DNA of 64,000 nt from Symmetrospora coprosmae (lineage: Eukaryota > Basidiomycota > Cystobasidiomycetes > Symmetrosporaceae). Below the pieces are notes generated by a model. The model was given only the letters and a program-made list of their open reading frames with translations. It ran no database searches and was not told the origin of the DNA. Below, one piece after another: positions 31,712 through 43,260 of the stretch. Position 1 is the first letter of the stretch. Each line of letters opens with the position of its first letter. Made by a program: the position numbers and the translations under genes. The stretch is taken from contig VUYT01000001.1 in the NCBI GenBank assembly GCA_008802785.1, positions 992,001-1,056,000 on the forward strand. Reading direction: 5' to 3'.

Positions 31712-34700
31712 ATGACGGACTCCACCGCCGATGACGACGTGCACGAGCGCATCGAGCAGCTCCGACAGACCATGCTGAGCTCAGATAGCTCTGCCGCGCG
31801 CAAGGAGAACATCAAGAAGGAGCTAGAGGAGCGCTTCTTGACCCCATCGAACCAGCTGCCCGCGCACTGGCTGGCAGACTGGCAGACGTCAGTCGAGCTT
31901 GGAGTCCAGCAACTTTTGGTCCTGAGGCCATGAAGGAGCCACAATATGCTGACATGCGCGACCCTTCGCTCAGACAATGGCCCTACACTCCCGACCCGCA
32001 GAATCTCTATTTCACTGAAGCAGCGCGCCCCACTACGACACTCGAGTTCCAGATGGCAGGCCTAGAGGGGCGGATAACGGGCTACAAGGAAGTGTCGCGT
32101 AACGCATCCGCGTACCTATCGGCATTCACGTCAACCTCGATGGCGCGAGAGCCGGCCACGTACGATGCGAAGGGCTTTGTCAGGGGGAAGAGCGGGCAGT
32201 TCCCCTTTGCGCCCGGTGGACTTGACAGCGCGACCATCGCTCCGGGAGATGCCGGCCAGGCCTTTGACGACATCGTGTCCGGTGTCGAGAAGAGCAACGC
32301 GCTGGGGCGTGGTGGCATCAAAACGATCCCGCCAGGTTTCGAGCGTGGCCTGGACTTCGACAGCAGTCACACCGACGACGACTTGCTCAACTCGGAGGAA
32401 CAAGCGCAGGTCACGCCAGTCTACAGACCCTTCGCTAGTACGTCACCATCTAATGGCCGGGCGAACGGTAAAAATGGAGCAGATACTGGGCCTGGTCTCG
32501 ACGAAGAAGTGGAAGGCTTGCTCCCTTCGCAAAGACTGCCATCTGCGCTGGCATCGACCTCGGCAACAGGGGTCTCGGGCCGACAACGCCCAACGATAGC
32601 AAAGCGGGACTGGGCGCACGTCGTAGACGTGAATACGGAGCTTGTCAATTTCCATGACTTGGTTCCGGATATGGCGAAGGAGTACCCTTTCGAGCTCGAC
32701 ACCTTCCAGAAAGAGGCTGTCTACCATATGGAACTCGGCGACAGCGTATTCATCGCTGCACACACGTCCGCAGGGAAGACAGTGGTTGCGGAGTACGCTA
32801 TCGCTCTCGCCATTAAGCACATGACGCGCGCTATCTACACCTCGCCCATCAAGGCGCTGTCAAATCAGAAGTACCGCGACTTCAAGCAGACTTTCGGCGC
32901 CGAGAATGTCGGCATTTTGACGGGCGACGTGCAGATCAATCCAGAAGCGAGTTGTCTGATCATGACAGTGAGTTCATCCAGCGCATGGTATTCGCTCAAG
33001 CTCGACAGCTGACCGCCAAGCGCGAAATGCAGACGGAGATCTTGCGGAGCATGCTGTACAAGGGAGCCGATCTTATTCGGGACGTGGAGTGGGTCATCTT
33101 CGACGAAGTGCATTACGTGAACGATGCGGAGGTGAGTTGCGGCTTGCAATTGGCTCGTAATGACCTAGCGGCTGACACACATCCTGCCATCCAGCGAGGC
33201 GTTGTTTGGGAAGAGGTTATTATCATGCTGCCAGATCACGTTGGTATCGTACTGCTATCGGCGACGGTCCCGAATACAAAGGAGTTTGCCGACTGGGTTG
33301 GGTGAGCGGCTTTCTCGGCTCCCCCGGTTCATCTCGCCCGCATGAGGCTGACACGACTTCCCGCCAGCCGCACCAAGAAGAAGGACATCTATGTCATCAG
33401 CACGGCCAAACGGCCTGTCCCGCTCGAACATCACCTGTATGCTGGCAAGGAGATTCAAAAGATCGTCAACTCGCGCGGCGAGTTCCTCGGACAGGGCTGG
33501 AAGGAAGCGGGCGAGGCACTCAAGCGCAAGCAGGAGAAGGAGCGAGAGGCGGCGGGACTTGGCCCGCTGGCCAGGCAGGGTGGTGCCGCTGGACGTGCTC
33601 AGCAGCAACAGCAGCAGAGTGGACGAGGCGGTACAGGCGGAAGAGGCGGTCCTGGAGGCAGAGGAGGGCAGCAAGCAGGCGCCGGCAGGGGACGAGGTAC
33701 ACCTGCGTTGGCCAATGCGCCTGTGCGGGGAGCGGGTACATTCGGTCCGATCAGAGGAGGCGGACGGACATCGGCGTCTCAAGACAGACAGCTTTGGGTA
33801 CACTTGGTAAGAGCCGCATGAAGAACTCGGATATGGCAAGGGCCGGCGCACTGACAAACGTATCCATGCGTAGATTGGCGAACTGCGAAAGCGCGAATTG
33901 CTTCCGGTCGTGGTCTTCTCCTTCTCCAAGAAGAAATGCGAGGATCACGCAGACAGCATGCCCAACACCGACCTCTGCATCGCAAAGGAGAAGAGCGAGA
34001 TACATATCGTGATTGAACGGAGCATCACGCGTTTGAAAGGCACAGACAAGAAGCTACCTCAGATCATCAAGATGCGGCAACTGCTCTCGCGCGGTATCGG
34101 CGTACATCACGGAGGTCTGCTGCCAATCGTGAAGGAGATGGTCGAGCTGCTGTTCTCGCGGGGCTTGGTGAAAGTCCTCTTCGCGACAGAGACCTTTGCC
34201 ATGGGCGTCAACATGCCAACGAAGACAGTCGTCTTCTCCGGCACGAGGAAGCACGACGGACGTACCTTCCGCGACTTGCTTGCAGGCGAGTACACACAGA
34301 TGTCGGGGAGAGCTGGGCGACGTGGCTTGGATAAGACTGGCACAGTGATCATCATCTGCAACGAGGGCGAGCCACCGGATGTGAGGCCGCGCTTCTGACT
34401 AATACAACGCTGTGGCCGAGACTGACCATGTCGCACACGGCTGTCCCGCAGACCGCATCCCTCCAGACGATGATACTTGGCCAGCCAACAAAGCTCACTT
34501 CTCAGTTCCGCCTGACATACACGATGATTCTCAACCTGCTCCGCGTGGAGGCATTGCGTGTCGAGGAGATGATCAAGCGTAGTTTCTCCGAGAATGCCTC
34601 GCAGCGATTGCTTCCGGATCAGCAGAAGAAGGTTCTCGAGGTGAGCCTCAGTCTTACGTAGTACACAGCAGCTTGCTCGTGCTGATGGTATGTCTCCATC

Positions 34701-36433
34701 GCAGAGCGAGAAAGCACTGCTCGCCCTGCCGAAGATAGCGGAGAGCGAGGTGGCCGGCGACGTCAGGCAATTCTACGATCTCTCCAGCCGCCTTTTCTAT
34801 CTGAACCGGCAAGTCACATCGGCACTTGTACATTCGAGTTCTGGCGCCAAGCTACTGGGTGCTGGCCGGGTAGTCGTCCTCTTCGACAATGTGGGTCTGG
34901 CGAACCGCTTGCCTTGCTTGCTTATACGTTTGCTAACGCATCCATCCCCAGCTGTATCAAGGCGCATCCGCCGTCATCCTCCGCGGCGCTCCAAGTCCGG
35001 CAAATGCGGACGGTACACTCGACTCCCGCAATCGGGCTTTCTGGATGTTGCTCTACGTCAAGGAGCGGCAACCACGCGACGCTATCATCACATCAGACAT
35101 GGAGGGCGAACCTCCCGTCTGGCCGCCTTCCCTCGCCGATTATCCTCCAGAGGGACTCAAGTACGATCTGCGCATTGTGCCGATGTCAAGCATCGCGGTG
35201 GTGACATCCATCGTCCAGAAGGTTGACGCTGGCAGGATCGTCGACGGTATCAGCAAGAGCGCGATGACCGTCGCGCTTGAGGGTGCAGCAGAGATCATCG
35301 AGCAGCTGCGTCCTGATGTTTTAGCAAGAGAAGCGGAATTAGCCAAGATTCGATCGATGGAGTTCGTCGAGTTGCTACAAGAGAGGAGGAGTTTGCTGAA
35401 GCAGCGGGAAGCGGTAGACGTGACGGCTATGGCAGACTTCGAAGAGCAGGTAAGCAACCTTTCTTCAGCTGCGTCGCCCCGAGGATGCTGTCTCACTGTC
35501 TCACGGTCTCCATCTCGCAGTATCGCGCGGTTCACGGCTACCGGATCCTCGAAGAGAAGGTCGCCTCCTTGCGACAAGCCATCTCGGAACAGAATCTGGA
35601 ACTACTACCAGACTACGAACAGCGCATCGGAGTTCTGCAGGACCTGCAGTTCCTGGACGAGCAATCGACCGTCCTACTAAAGGGACGGGTGGCATGCGAA
35701 GTAAGCACAGTGTCTAACCCCGACGTCGTCGATGCAAGTAGTTGATACCCTCCCGCCAGATCAACACTGGGCACGAGCTCATCCTGACTGAGCTAGTCCT
35801 GGAAAACTTCCTGGCGGCATATGAGCCAGAGGAGGTTGTTGCTCTTCTATCCTCCTTCGTGTTCCAGGAGCGGCGCTCGGAAACCGAGCCGGTCTTGACG
35901 GACAAGCTCAAGCAGGTGAGCAACCCAACATTTCCGAGTGCAAGGAGCCTAGCTGATGATACTGAGCACACAGGGTCAAGAACGCATCGCACAGCTCGCA
36001 GATCGAGTCACCGCAGCGCAGATCGCCCGCCGAGCTGTGGTCGCGGAAGACGGGGTTGACTCCAACAAGCTCAATTTTGGTTTGAGCGAGGTTGTATACG
36101 AGTGGGCCAAGGGAATGGTGAGTCATGCAGCTGCACTTCAATATCACCGGAGGCTGAGCACCCTAAGTCTATGACAGCCATTCGACGAGATCACCCAGCT
36201 GACCGATGTGCAAGAAGGCACGATCGTGCGAACCATCACGCGGCTGGACGAGACCTGCAGAGAAGTCAGAGATGCAGCGCGCGTCATTGGAGACGCTGCG
36301 CTTTACCAAAAGATGGAGGCCTGCCAGGCTTGCATCAAGCGTGACATTGTCTTGTGAGTTTTCAGCGCCATCAAACAATCACGACTGAAGCTAATATCTT
36401 TCGCATCTCAGCTGTGCTTCTCTCTATCTGTAG
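31712..36433 (+). CDS. SKI2: Ski-complex RNA helicase Ski2
   Basis: Fourteen exons: 31712-31887, 31974-32967, 33033-33131, 33195-33301, 33368-33806, 33874-34380, 34452-34640, 34705-34890, 34952-35449, 35521-35700, 35760-35915, 35974-36117, 36178-36353 and 36412-36433; 1290 residues. It is a DExH 3'-5' helicase that feeds RNA to the cytoplasmic exosome. The N-terminal Ski2 block ends in GRITGYKEV. Walker A is AHTSAGKT (321-328), motif II is DEVH (414-417), motif III is LLSATVPN, and the RecA2 motif is [10 protein letters not shown]. The C-terminal DSHCT domain ends in [13 protein letters not shown]...IKRDIVFCASLYL. Between RecA1 and RecA2 it carries a glutamine run and an RGG-rich stretch (about 545-569). 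The first intron is a normal 86-nt one. Identity is firm. Confidence 0.95.
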
Positions 36434-36809
36434 CATACACGCTTGGACGAGGGATGCTCCGAATTCTAGCTTCGTTACGCAGACTAACGCTCTAGGCTTT
36501 GGGCGCAAGCCGACACGTCTTTCCAGCACTTTGCGTGGACCAGTGCCAAAGCGATATCACATGGATCTGCGAGGAGGCGGGACTGCTGCTGATAGCAATA
36601 TTGACGATACTGGGCCGGCGCGCGCCAGCCGTATTTCAAATGCAGCCACAGTACAGCTCATATAACCACAACATGCTGAGCCAGCTCTTGGATTTGCTTC
36701 CTCTCAGTCTCGTTGTCTACTAAGACTTCAAGCCTCGCTCAACCACTCCTGCCTTTGCGCTGTCACCCGCGATTGCCGCTAACCCCGCCTTCAATTCTTA
36801 CGGGCCAAG
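36434..36809. other. 376 bp intergenic region
   Basis: No supported gene; 3' UTR of SKI2 and promoter of the next gene. Confidence 0.4.
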
Positions 36810-38129
36810 ATGGATTTCGCGCCTTGCAGTCGAGGTCCCACCTCCCTGCACAGGAATTCGGTCCTCGGCGCTGTATCGGCCCACAAAGACTCCGTTACTC
36901 ACACACCTACACCAGTGTCCAAGTCCTACCGCAAGGTAGATTCGTCGCCCTCAAAAACGACACCAGCTCAAACGCCCTTGGCCAGCGGGCTGAGGAGCAA
37001 ACCTCAAGCAATCGCTCGCCCGAAATGGAATCCCAGTCTGAAGCGAGATCTTCCTCCGCAGCCGCCGAAGGCGCAAGCCTGTTACCTCGCTGCCCGGGGT
37101 GGGTGACTGCCGTAGCATCTGGGATGAGGCTGCACAGCTCAGGCTCAAGCTGCGCATTCTCACTTTCGTCCGCGACTCCACAGTACCTCTGCCCGTCTCA
37201 CGTCCAGGTTCCCCGGTGCCCCACACAGCATCTCCTATCGTTAAAGAAGGCCTGCCTGCGGGCAGCACTGTAGCAATAGCCGACGACTTTTCCCTCGGCA
37301 AGCTGATGGAAGCCCTTGGCAAACTCGAAGAAGCCGATGCTGCAAAGGTATGTGTGACTTTCTCATGCCACGGATGACCGGAGTGGTTGAGACGACCCGG
37401 CTGACATGGGATTTCCAGGCTGTCGGTCACAGGTCTTGCCACGGGCGAGCCCTGCACCAGTCAACGACGACCAGGTCGCCTGCCGATGCGCATCATCAGG
37501 ATGCCTCCGCCGAAGATGACAACCTCCTGCCTGTCATCAATCATCTGGCCGAGACTCTACAGGCCGTACACGTAGACGCGGATGCCGCTTTTACAACGCA
37601 AGCACGCGAACGAGAGCCTCAAGCGTCAGTTCAGAACGCGGCGGCCTCAATCTCAGGAACTGCAGTGGTTTCTGCGTCAGCCGGCGCTGCAGAGCGACAA
37701 CCGCTTTACTCTTACGGTGTCCCGCCAGGCCCGCAGGTGCAGAAATCAGGAAAGAGGGATTGGATCCGTCTTGACGAAGCCAAGGATCTGTACAAGGTAG
37801 GGAGCTATCGTCTCGCGCCCTCTGTATGCTTCGGTGAGCCTCAGCAAGCTGAGCTTGCTGTGGGAGCCCTTCAGGTCTCGGATGTTCTCATGAAGCAATT
37901 CCTGAAGGACTTCTCTCGGGAGTACACCAGGGACTTTCCTTGGGGTAGCAGAGAGGTCACGAAGTTCTGGGCACCAGCAGTCGAAAGATTCGCAATCAAC
38001 AGGCACGGTGGCATAGAAGGCCACCTGGCCTACAAACAGACATTAGCCGCAACGGCAATCCGGAGGCAGGCCACCAAAGAGGCCAAGAGGGCCTTGCAGG
38101 CCTCCAGAGGGGCTGGGGAGGCGCTCTAG
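36810..38129 (+). CDS. unknown protein, disordered N-terminus and small C-terminal domain
   Basis: Exons 36810-37098, 37184-37347 and 37419-38129; 387 residues. The first intron (85 nt, GTGGGT donor, CTCCACAG acceptor) and the second (71 nt, CTGAC branch) both restore the frame. The N-terminal half is Pro/Ser/Lys-rich. The middle has a helix LGKLMEALGKLEEADAAK and LLPVINHLAETLQAVHVDAD. The C-terminal 80 residues look folded: FLKDFSREYTRDFPWGSREV, then WAPAVERFAINRHGG, ending in a basic helix KEAKRALQASR. A further frame-neutral intron (37798-37875) is possible. I recognise no family. It sits between SKI2 and the LSB5-like gene, which says nothing about function. Confidence 0.6.
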
Positions 38130-38607
38130 AGAACCTTTCGCAAAGAGCAGCAGCATGGGGACGGGGATTTGCTGGGGGATTCGCTGGGGATACAGGGCAG
38201 CTGGGGGCATCTGTACAGGGAGGGACTCCGCAGGACTGGGCGGGGAGGGGCATCATAGAGGTGGCCTGGCAGGCGAGTGGACATGGCCATTGCTACCGGT
38301 ACTTCTGCGATAGACATTTCGATAACGTGAGGCGATTCTAACTCTTCTCGCTTGGTTCCATAACATTGCTCGGCTCCTCTCGTGTTGGAGCTGGAGAGCG
38401 CAGGCCCCAGCCGCGCCGATTGGACTCTCTTGCGTGGGCGATGTCGTAAACCGGGGTCTCCACTTGTCAACCCGGAAAAGACAGGACTGCAGCGATAGAG
38501 GCGCGACACAAGTCAGTCCGATTCAGTACAGCCGCAGCAGCAGCAGCAGCAGCAGCAATTCTTGTCCATCCGTTCTTGCTTGCATCACCTCGAGCCCCGC
38601 ATACAAG
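38130..38607. other. 478 bp intergenic region
   Basis: G-rich just after the upstream stop, then the promoter of the VHS-domain gene with a GCAGCA run near 38530. No gene seen. Confidence 0.4.
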
Positions 38608-40857
38608 ATGGCGTTCCTCTCGCAGGCCATGAAGCACGCCCACGCAGTGCAGTCGTCATACAAGCCCAACACGGGTGAGCGACTTGCATGAGATCAGACG
38701 GCACACACCTTGTAGAAATGCTCTGATGCTGATGCTCTTGCCTTAACTGCAGCCGTCACGGACTGGGTGGAGCGGCTATGCTCGAGCTCGTACAAAGTCA
38801 CCGAGTACGATGGCATCGCCGAGCTCGTCGAGTCCATCAACCTGCAGCACACTGGGTGAGCAGCAAGACGTAGCACAGATGTATTCGGCACACGCATCAT
38901 TGACTGATCTCCCCATATTGCGTCCGCGCGCAGCCCATCCGAGGCAGCCCGGGCTCTCCGCAAGAAGCTCAAGTACGGCAACACGCACATGCAGCTGCGA
39001 GCCATCTTTGTAAGTGTCGTGAATGAGGAGAACCTCAGCGCATCGAGCTCATCCTGTTCACGCCGACACAGCTCATCAAATGCCTCGTCGAGAACTGCGG
39101 CGAGCGCACCAACTTCCAGAGTGCGTGGGCTCGCCTGCCCGCTGTGCCCCCGCTTATCGCGGCAATCTCCGGCTGATGCGCCCTATGCGGCTCATACAGA
39201 AACATTCGGCGATGACACGCTCGTCGAGAGACTTAAGGTGAGCTGCCTGGCCAACGAGGAGACATCCAGCGGCCCTGACCTTCCGACTGCTTGCACAAGA
39301 TTATCGCCGGTGATCCACAGACCGACCCAGCGGTGCAAAAGACGCTCAAGAGCGTGCTGAAGGGCTTCCATCAGCAGTACAAGGAGGACAGGTCCATGAG
39401 GGTGTATGCCGAGTGGTGGGATGCCATCGGCGGTGCTCGTGGTGTGGGTGTGGTTCTGTCCAGGAACTTTACGCCCGCCATGGCTAACATCGCATTGCTA
39501 CATCCTCGCAGGAAGAGGACGCGCGCGCTCGCGAGGCATACAAGAAGGAGCAGGCTCGGCTTGAAAAGGAGTCCCAGCTCCGACTGGACGAGAAATTCGC
39601 CCGTCGCCTGCAGGGCGAGGAGGATGAGCACGCCACAAAGCTGCGAGAGCAGCGCAGAAAGCAGAAGGAGCTGCGAGCTGCAGAGGAAGCCACCCGCGAG
39701 CGGATGGAGAGGGCCAGGGCCGACGAGAAGGCGCGTGCCGAAGCTGCCGAGAAGGATCGCCTCGAGAAGCAGCGCCAGAAGGAGGAGGCAAAGCGTAATA
39801 AGTCGTCCTTCATCGGCGGGTCCTCCAGCTCGACAACCGCTGCCAAGGGAGCCAAGCGCGCTCCCTTCAACTTTGAGCAGGAGAAGCCAAAGATTTCCCA
39901 GGCCGTCGCTATGGCATCCATGCATGCCAATGGTCTCGTCAATGCACTTCAGCACGTCAACCGAGAGAAGGAGTCTGTCGCGAGCAACATTCGTGTGCAA
40001 GATCAGCTCGTCAAGCTCAAGGACTCGAGAAAGCAGGTTATCCGCTACATCCAGCTCTGCGAGGTAGACAAGGAGGGCGAGTACATTGGCATGCTCATCT
40101 CCAGCAAGTGAGTGCGGACTTTCCCAAGGAAGGGCGTCAATCGATGCCGACAATGCTTTCCCTTTGCAGCGACCAAATCATCGCTGCTCTGCGCCTCTAT
40201 GACCGGATGCTGACAAAGCCGGCCGACGAGGACTCGGATGACGATGCGCCTATGCAGAGAGACGTCGCCGCCGCACAGAACCCGTCCGCTGCAAACGCCG
40301 CCGAGTCGCACGGCGCAACGGTCGACCGCGGCGTATCGGACAATCTATCTCCTCCGCCTGCCGCCGGTGGAGCGCCATCCCGCTCTCCCGATAGCCTCGC
40401 TGCAGACCTGTCGAGCATGCGCGTCAATAACGCCTCGATGCAGTCGTTCGGCGAGCTCGACAAGCTGCGGGACCGTCAGCGCACCGAGATCTTCAAGAAC
40501 AACCAGAGGCAGGGCCTGCCCACTCCGGGCATCTACGGCGATCTGGCCGGTATCGACTGGACAAAGACGTCGCTGCCCGCGCCGATGGATCCGAAGCATG
40601 CGACCGAGTCAGGCGGAGACCGGTACGGCCAGGGCAACCTCTCCGACTTCTCGGACTACGAGTCATCGGACGAGGAGGACTACCACCGCAACAGGCAGGC
40701 ATCCAGCAGCAGCAATGCCGGGAACCGCGCCTGGAAGGACTTTGTCAACGAGGACGAGCGGGGCGGCAAGAACCTCCTCGACGATGATCCGTTCGGAGAC
40801 TCGGCAGGTGTCTCAACTCCCGGAGCGTACGACAGACCCCGCGCCCACGTCTGGTGA
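38608..40857 (+). CDS. LSB5: LSB5-like VHS and GAT domain protein
   Basis: Predicted exons 38608-38674, 38753-38855, 38934-39009, 39072-39120, 39200-39237, 39300-39443, 39512-40107 and 40170-40857. The N-terminal VHS domain reads VTDWVERLCSSSYKVTEYDG, then ARALRKKLKYGNTHMQLRAIF and CLVENCGERTNFQ, over five small exons. A long charged helix (ARADEKARAEAAEKDRLEKQ) leads to a GAT-like bundle: LVNALQHVNREKESVASNI, then QVIRYIQLCEVDKEGEYIGM. The tail is acidic with a DPF motif (DDDPFGD), a typical adaptor-binding signal. In yeast, Lsb5 binds ubiquitin and Las17 and acts in endocytosis and actin organisation. The order VHS then GAT fits Lsb5; GGA proteins are excluded because no ear domain is present. 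The small exon boundaries at 39200-39300 are the least certain. Confidence 0.8.
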
Positions 40858-41099
40858 GCTTCAGTCGCCCATTTACGCACATCCGCAGCTCGATAGCCAG
40901 GAAGGGGCTGACCATAGCGACCTGCAACCTAAAGGGCCGAAATCTAGACGCGGCCATCCAGGGCGGCTTCGATTGGAGCGAGGACTACCATATATTGCGC
41001 TGTCCCAATACTTGTACATGCCTGTTTACTGCGTTCTCGATAATATGGTGCAAGCCTTTGACGTCAGTACCAGAGCGGTCCCTTGCGCATAGCTCGGCG

Positions 41100-41656
41100 A
41101 TGTCATTTGCGCTTGAGAGACAGCTTGGCCAGACACCCATCGCACCAACGACCATGCAGTTTCTCGCCAGCGGTACGCATACCACAGGCGTGAGCTTCTA
41201 CAACGCTTTGCTATGGCAGCAGATCCGCTTTGCCTCGAAACGCCCGCTCAAGCCGAAAATCAGGGGCACGCCGCATACGAAGCATGTCCCGAGGCCTGTT
41301 GCGCCCACGAAGCTGGATCGGCCGCCTCCCACGCCGAGCACAAGCGCTGCTTCAACAGCGAACGGACAGGCAGTCGCGACGAGCGCGGAGAATGCTGCGG
41401 GCGCTGTCGGACGATCAGTTCAGCTCGTGGAGGAGCGGATAGAGTACCTTTACAAAGGCGAAAAGATGCCGAATCCAAGGGTTATTTGGGCGGTCGGTCT
41501 CGCCATGTTCGTCGTTGTGAGTAACTGTGCACACTCAGCTTGGGAGTGCACGTCCGGCACCGCTGACGCGTTGCTCGGCCGCCTTTGGCTCACCAGCTTG
41601 TCAACTCTGCGGACATCGTCCGGCGGCCGCTTCGGCAGCCGCTAGATCCGAAGTGA
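41100..41656 (+). CDS. small single-pass membrane protein, probably mitochondrial
   Basis: Exons 41100-41516 and 41597-41656; 158 residues. The first 60 residues are basic with few acids (QQIRFASKRPLKPKIRG), like a mitochondrial presequence. An Ala/Ser/Pro-rich linker and a charged helix EERIEYLYKGEKM lead to one membrane segment (VIWAVGLAMFVVLVNSADIV). A short basic tail ends PLRQPLDPK. The intron lies inside the membrane segment. No family assigned. A second small N-anchored membrane protein lies 106 bp downstream in the same direction. Confidence 0.6.
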
Positions 41657-41762
41657 GCAACTCAGCGCACCTGCGCACTTTCTTAACGTAACATGCGCTG
41701 ATCCGCGCACCTTTGCGAATTCGCGCCGTGTCCGCGCTCGTAGCGAACCGCGCGTCGAAAGT

Positions 41763-42296
41763 ATGGCTGCCTGGAAGCGCTGGGGTATCGCAGGCGTGAT
41801 TGCAAGCTCGGGCGTCGCCATTATGGCATACGCGATCTACTGGCCGACGCGTATGGTGAAGCGGCTGGATCTTGTCTCTCGCGGGGCAGCGCGGTCCATC
41901 CCCGCTCCAGGCTCTTCCACTGCAGCACGCTCGTCGACGCCGTACGCCGAGTGCGAGCTGCGTGTCAACACGCTAGCCAGCAGCGAAGCTCCGTACCTGT
42001 TCCGCGCGCGCACGTACCCGCTCGCGGACCTCACACTGCTCGGCCCGCTCAGCAGCGAACCGAAGCGGTACCACCCGGTTGGCAACACGGCATTCGAGGC
42101 AAAGAACCGCAAGAGGGGCAAGTACCCGAGCAGCATACCGCTCAAGATCAAGGGGAGGTGGGATACCATGACAATTCTGCGGAACGACTCGCACTTTGAG
42201 GATCTCGAAGGGTTGGAGAAGGCGCTCTTGGCCAAGGCGAGACCGCCGACAAAGACTAGCCCTGCCGCTACTGCACCAATCGCGCGGGAGAGATAG
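41763..42296 (+). CDS. small N-terminally anchored protein, unknown
   Basis: One exon, 177 residues. The N-terminus has a single membrane segment (IAGVIASSGVAIMAYAIYW) followed by a positively charged region, as in many inner-membrane or ER proteins with the C-terminal part in the lumen or intermembrane space. The soluble part contains YAECELRVNTLASSEAPYLF, LADLTLLGPLSSEPKRYHPV and WDTMTILRNDSHFEDLEGLE, which look folded. I do not recognise it. The intronless frame with an ATG 106 bp after the previous gene is well supported. Confidence 0.6.
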   Translation: MAAWKRWGIAGVIASSGVAIMAYAIYWPTRMVKRLDLVSRGAARSIPAPGSSTAARSSTPYAECELRVNTLASSEAPYLFRARTYPLADLTLLGPLSSEPKRYHPVGNTAFEAKNRKRGKYPSSIPLKIKGRWDTMTILRNDSHFEDLEGLEKALLAKARPPTKTSPAATAPIARER

Positions 42297-43260
42297 CTGC
42301 GACCTTGCTTTTGGAGGCAGCTGAACGATCCCAGACGCCAGGCCTACGTATCAGAGAGTAATCCTCGAGCAATGTCTGAGGGGCCAGTGCACGAGGACCC
42401 TTAAATGCCGGAGAGCAACTGGTCTGCCTGTTCATCAGACGGGTTGGGATGAGCATGTGTATCACGAGCACGCAAGGACAGTGTACTAGTTACACCAACA
42501 GGAAGGACGGAGTCTGCTAGCAATGACAGGCGACACGACTCGGATACATTGGGAGCAGCGGAAGATGACGCGAAGGGATGACGATCCTTGAGCAGGGTGG
42601 CAGATACAGTTCAAAAGTGTATTGTAGTCGTGAGGGTCGTAAAGAGCGGCTGGTATACGATGCGGGGCGCGTGTCATGCCCTCCGGCACAGCGGCCCCTA
42701 CTGTCGGGCGAACGGACGTTATTTCGTCGCCATCCTCCCGATATGCTGGTCCAGTCTATGCTCAAGGCAGTGCGGCGTTTCGCCTATGCGATGTGATGTG
42801 TTGATGTCTACGGGATGCGGCTCCGCTGAAGTCGAGAGGCGATGCCGACGGCTTTGACACTGCGAAGATCTCGTGTTCTGAAGCACAACCAGCGAGACTC
42901 ATGTGTGTCAGTGGTGACTCCATCATTGCTTGAGCGGATGCCGCCTCACCTCGATGGCTTGTTTGTCTCAAAAGCGGCCAGGCTAGCTGGACATCTCGGC
43001 AGAAGCGGAGAAGCAGAGTGCCTGTGCCGAACAGCACCGTATCGGACTGTATCCAGGTACTGGATGATATGCAAACTAGGCCTCCTACGGTGATGCTGGC
43101 TGTAGCGCATCGAAAGCAGCGGGTCGGCTGCGGGGAATTGCCGAGCCGGCCCGGCAAGCGAAAAATATAGCGGCGGGCAGAAAGAGGGATGTATCGGGAC
43201 GTGCTGATTCCCGCCGCGGTGTGCGCATAGGATCTAGTGCGTATATTTGCTCGTATGCTA
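42297..43260. other. 964 bp intergenic region between convergent genes
   Basis: Both flanking genes end here. No frame on either strand looks coding, and no repeat or RNA structure was recognised. Confidence 0.45.

Noticed and set aside
31888-31973. Apparent need for a 17-23 nt ultra-short intron or a frameshift near the start of SKI2
   Set aside because: A canonical 86 nt intron (GTCAGT donor, CTGACATG branch region, TTCGCTCAG acceptor) fully explains the frame change and gives a family-like N-terminus.
36951-37457. 168-codon minus-strand open frame
   Set aside because: Antisense to the spliced gene at 36810-38129, whose introns and frames are consistent; composition looks like a GC-rich shadow.
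37798-37875. Possible 78 nt intron in the unknown gene at 36810-38129
   Set aside because: Frame-neutral and open; no homologue known to decide, so not used.
38608-40857. VHS-GAT protein as a GGA clathrin adaptor or ESCRT-0 subunit
   Set aside because: No C-terminal ear domain, SH3 or FYVE finger is visible; the order VHS, long charged helix, GAT and acidic DPF tail fits Lsb5 best.
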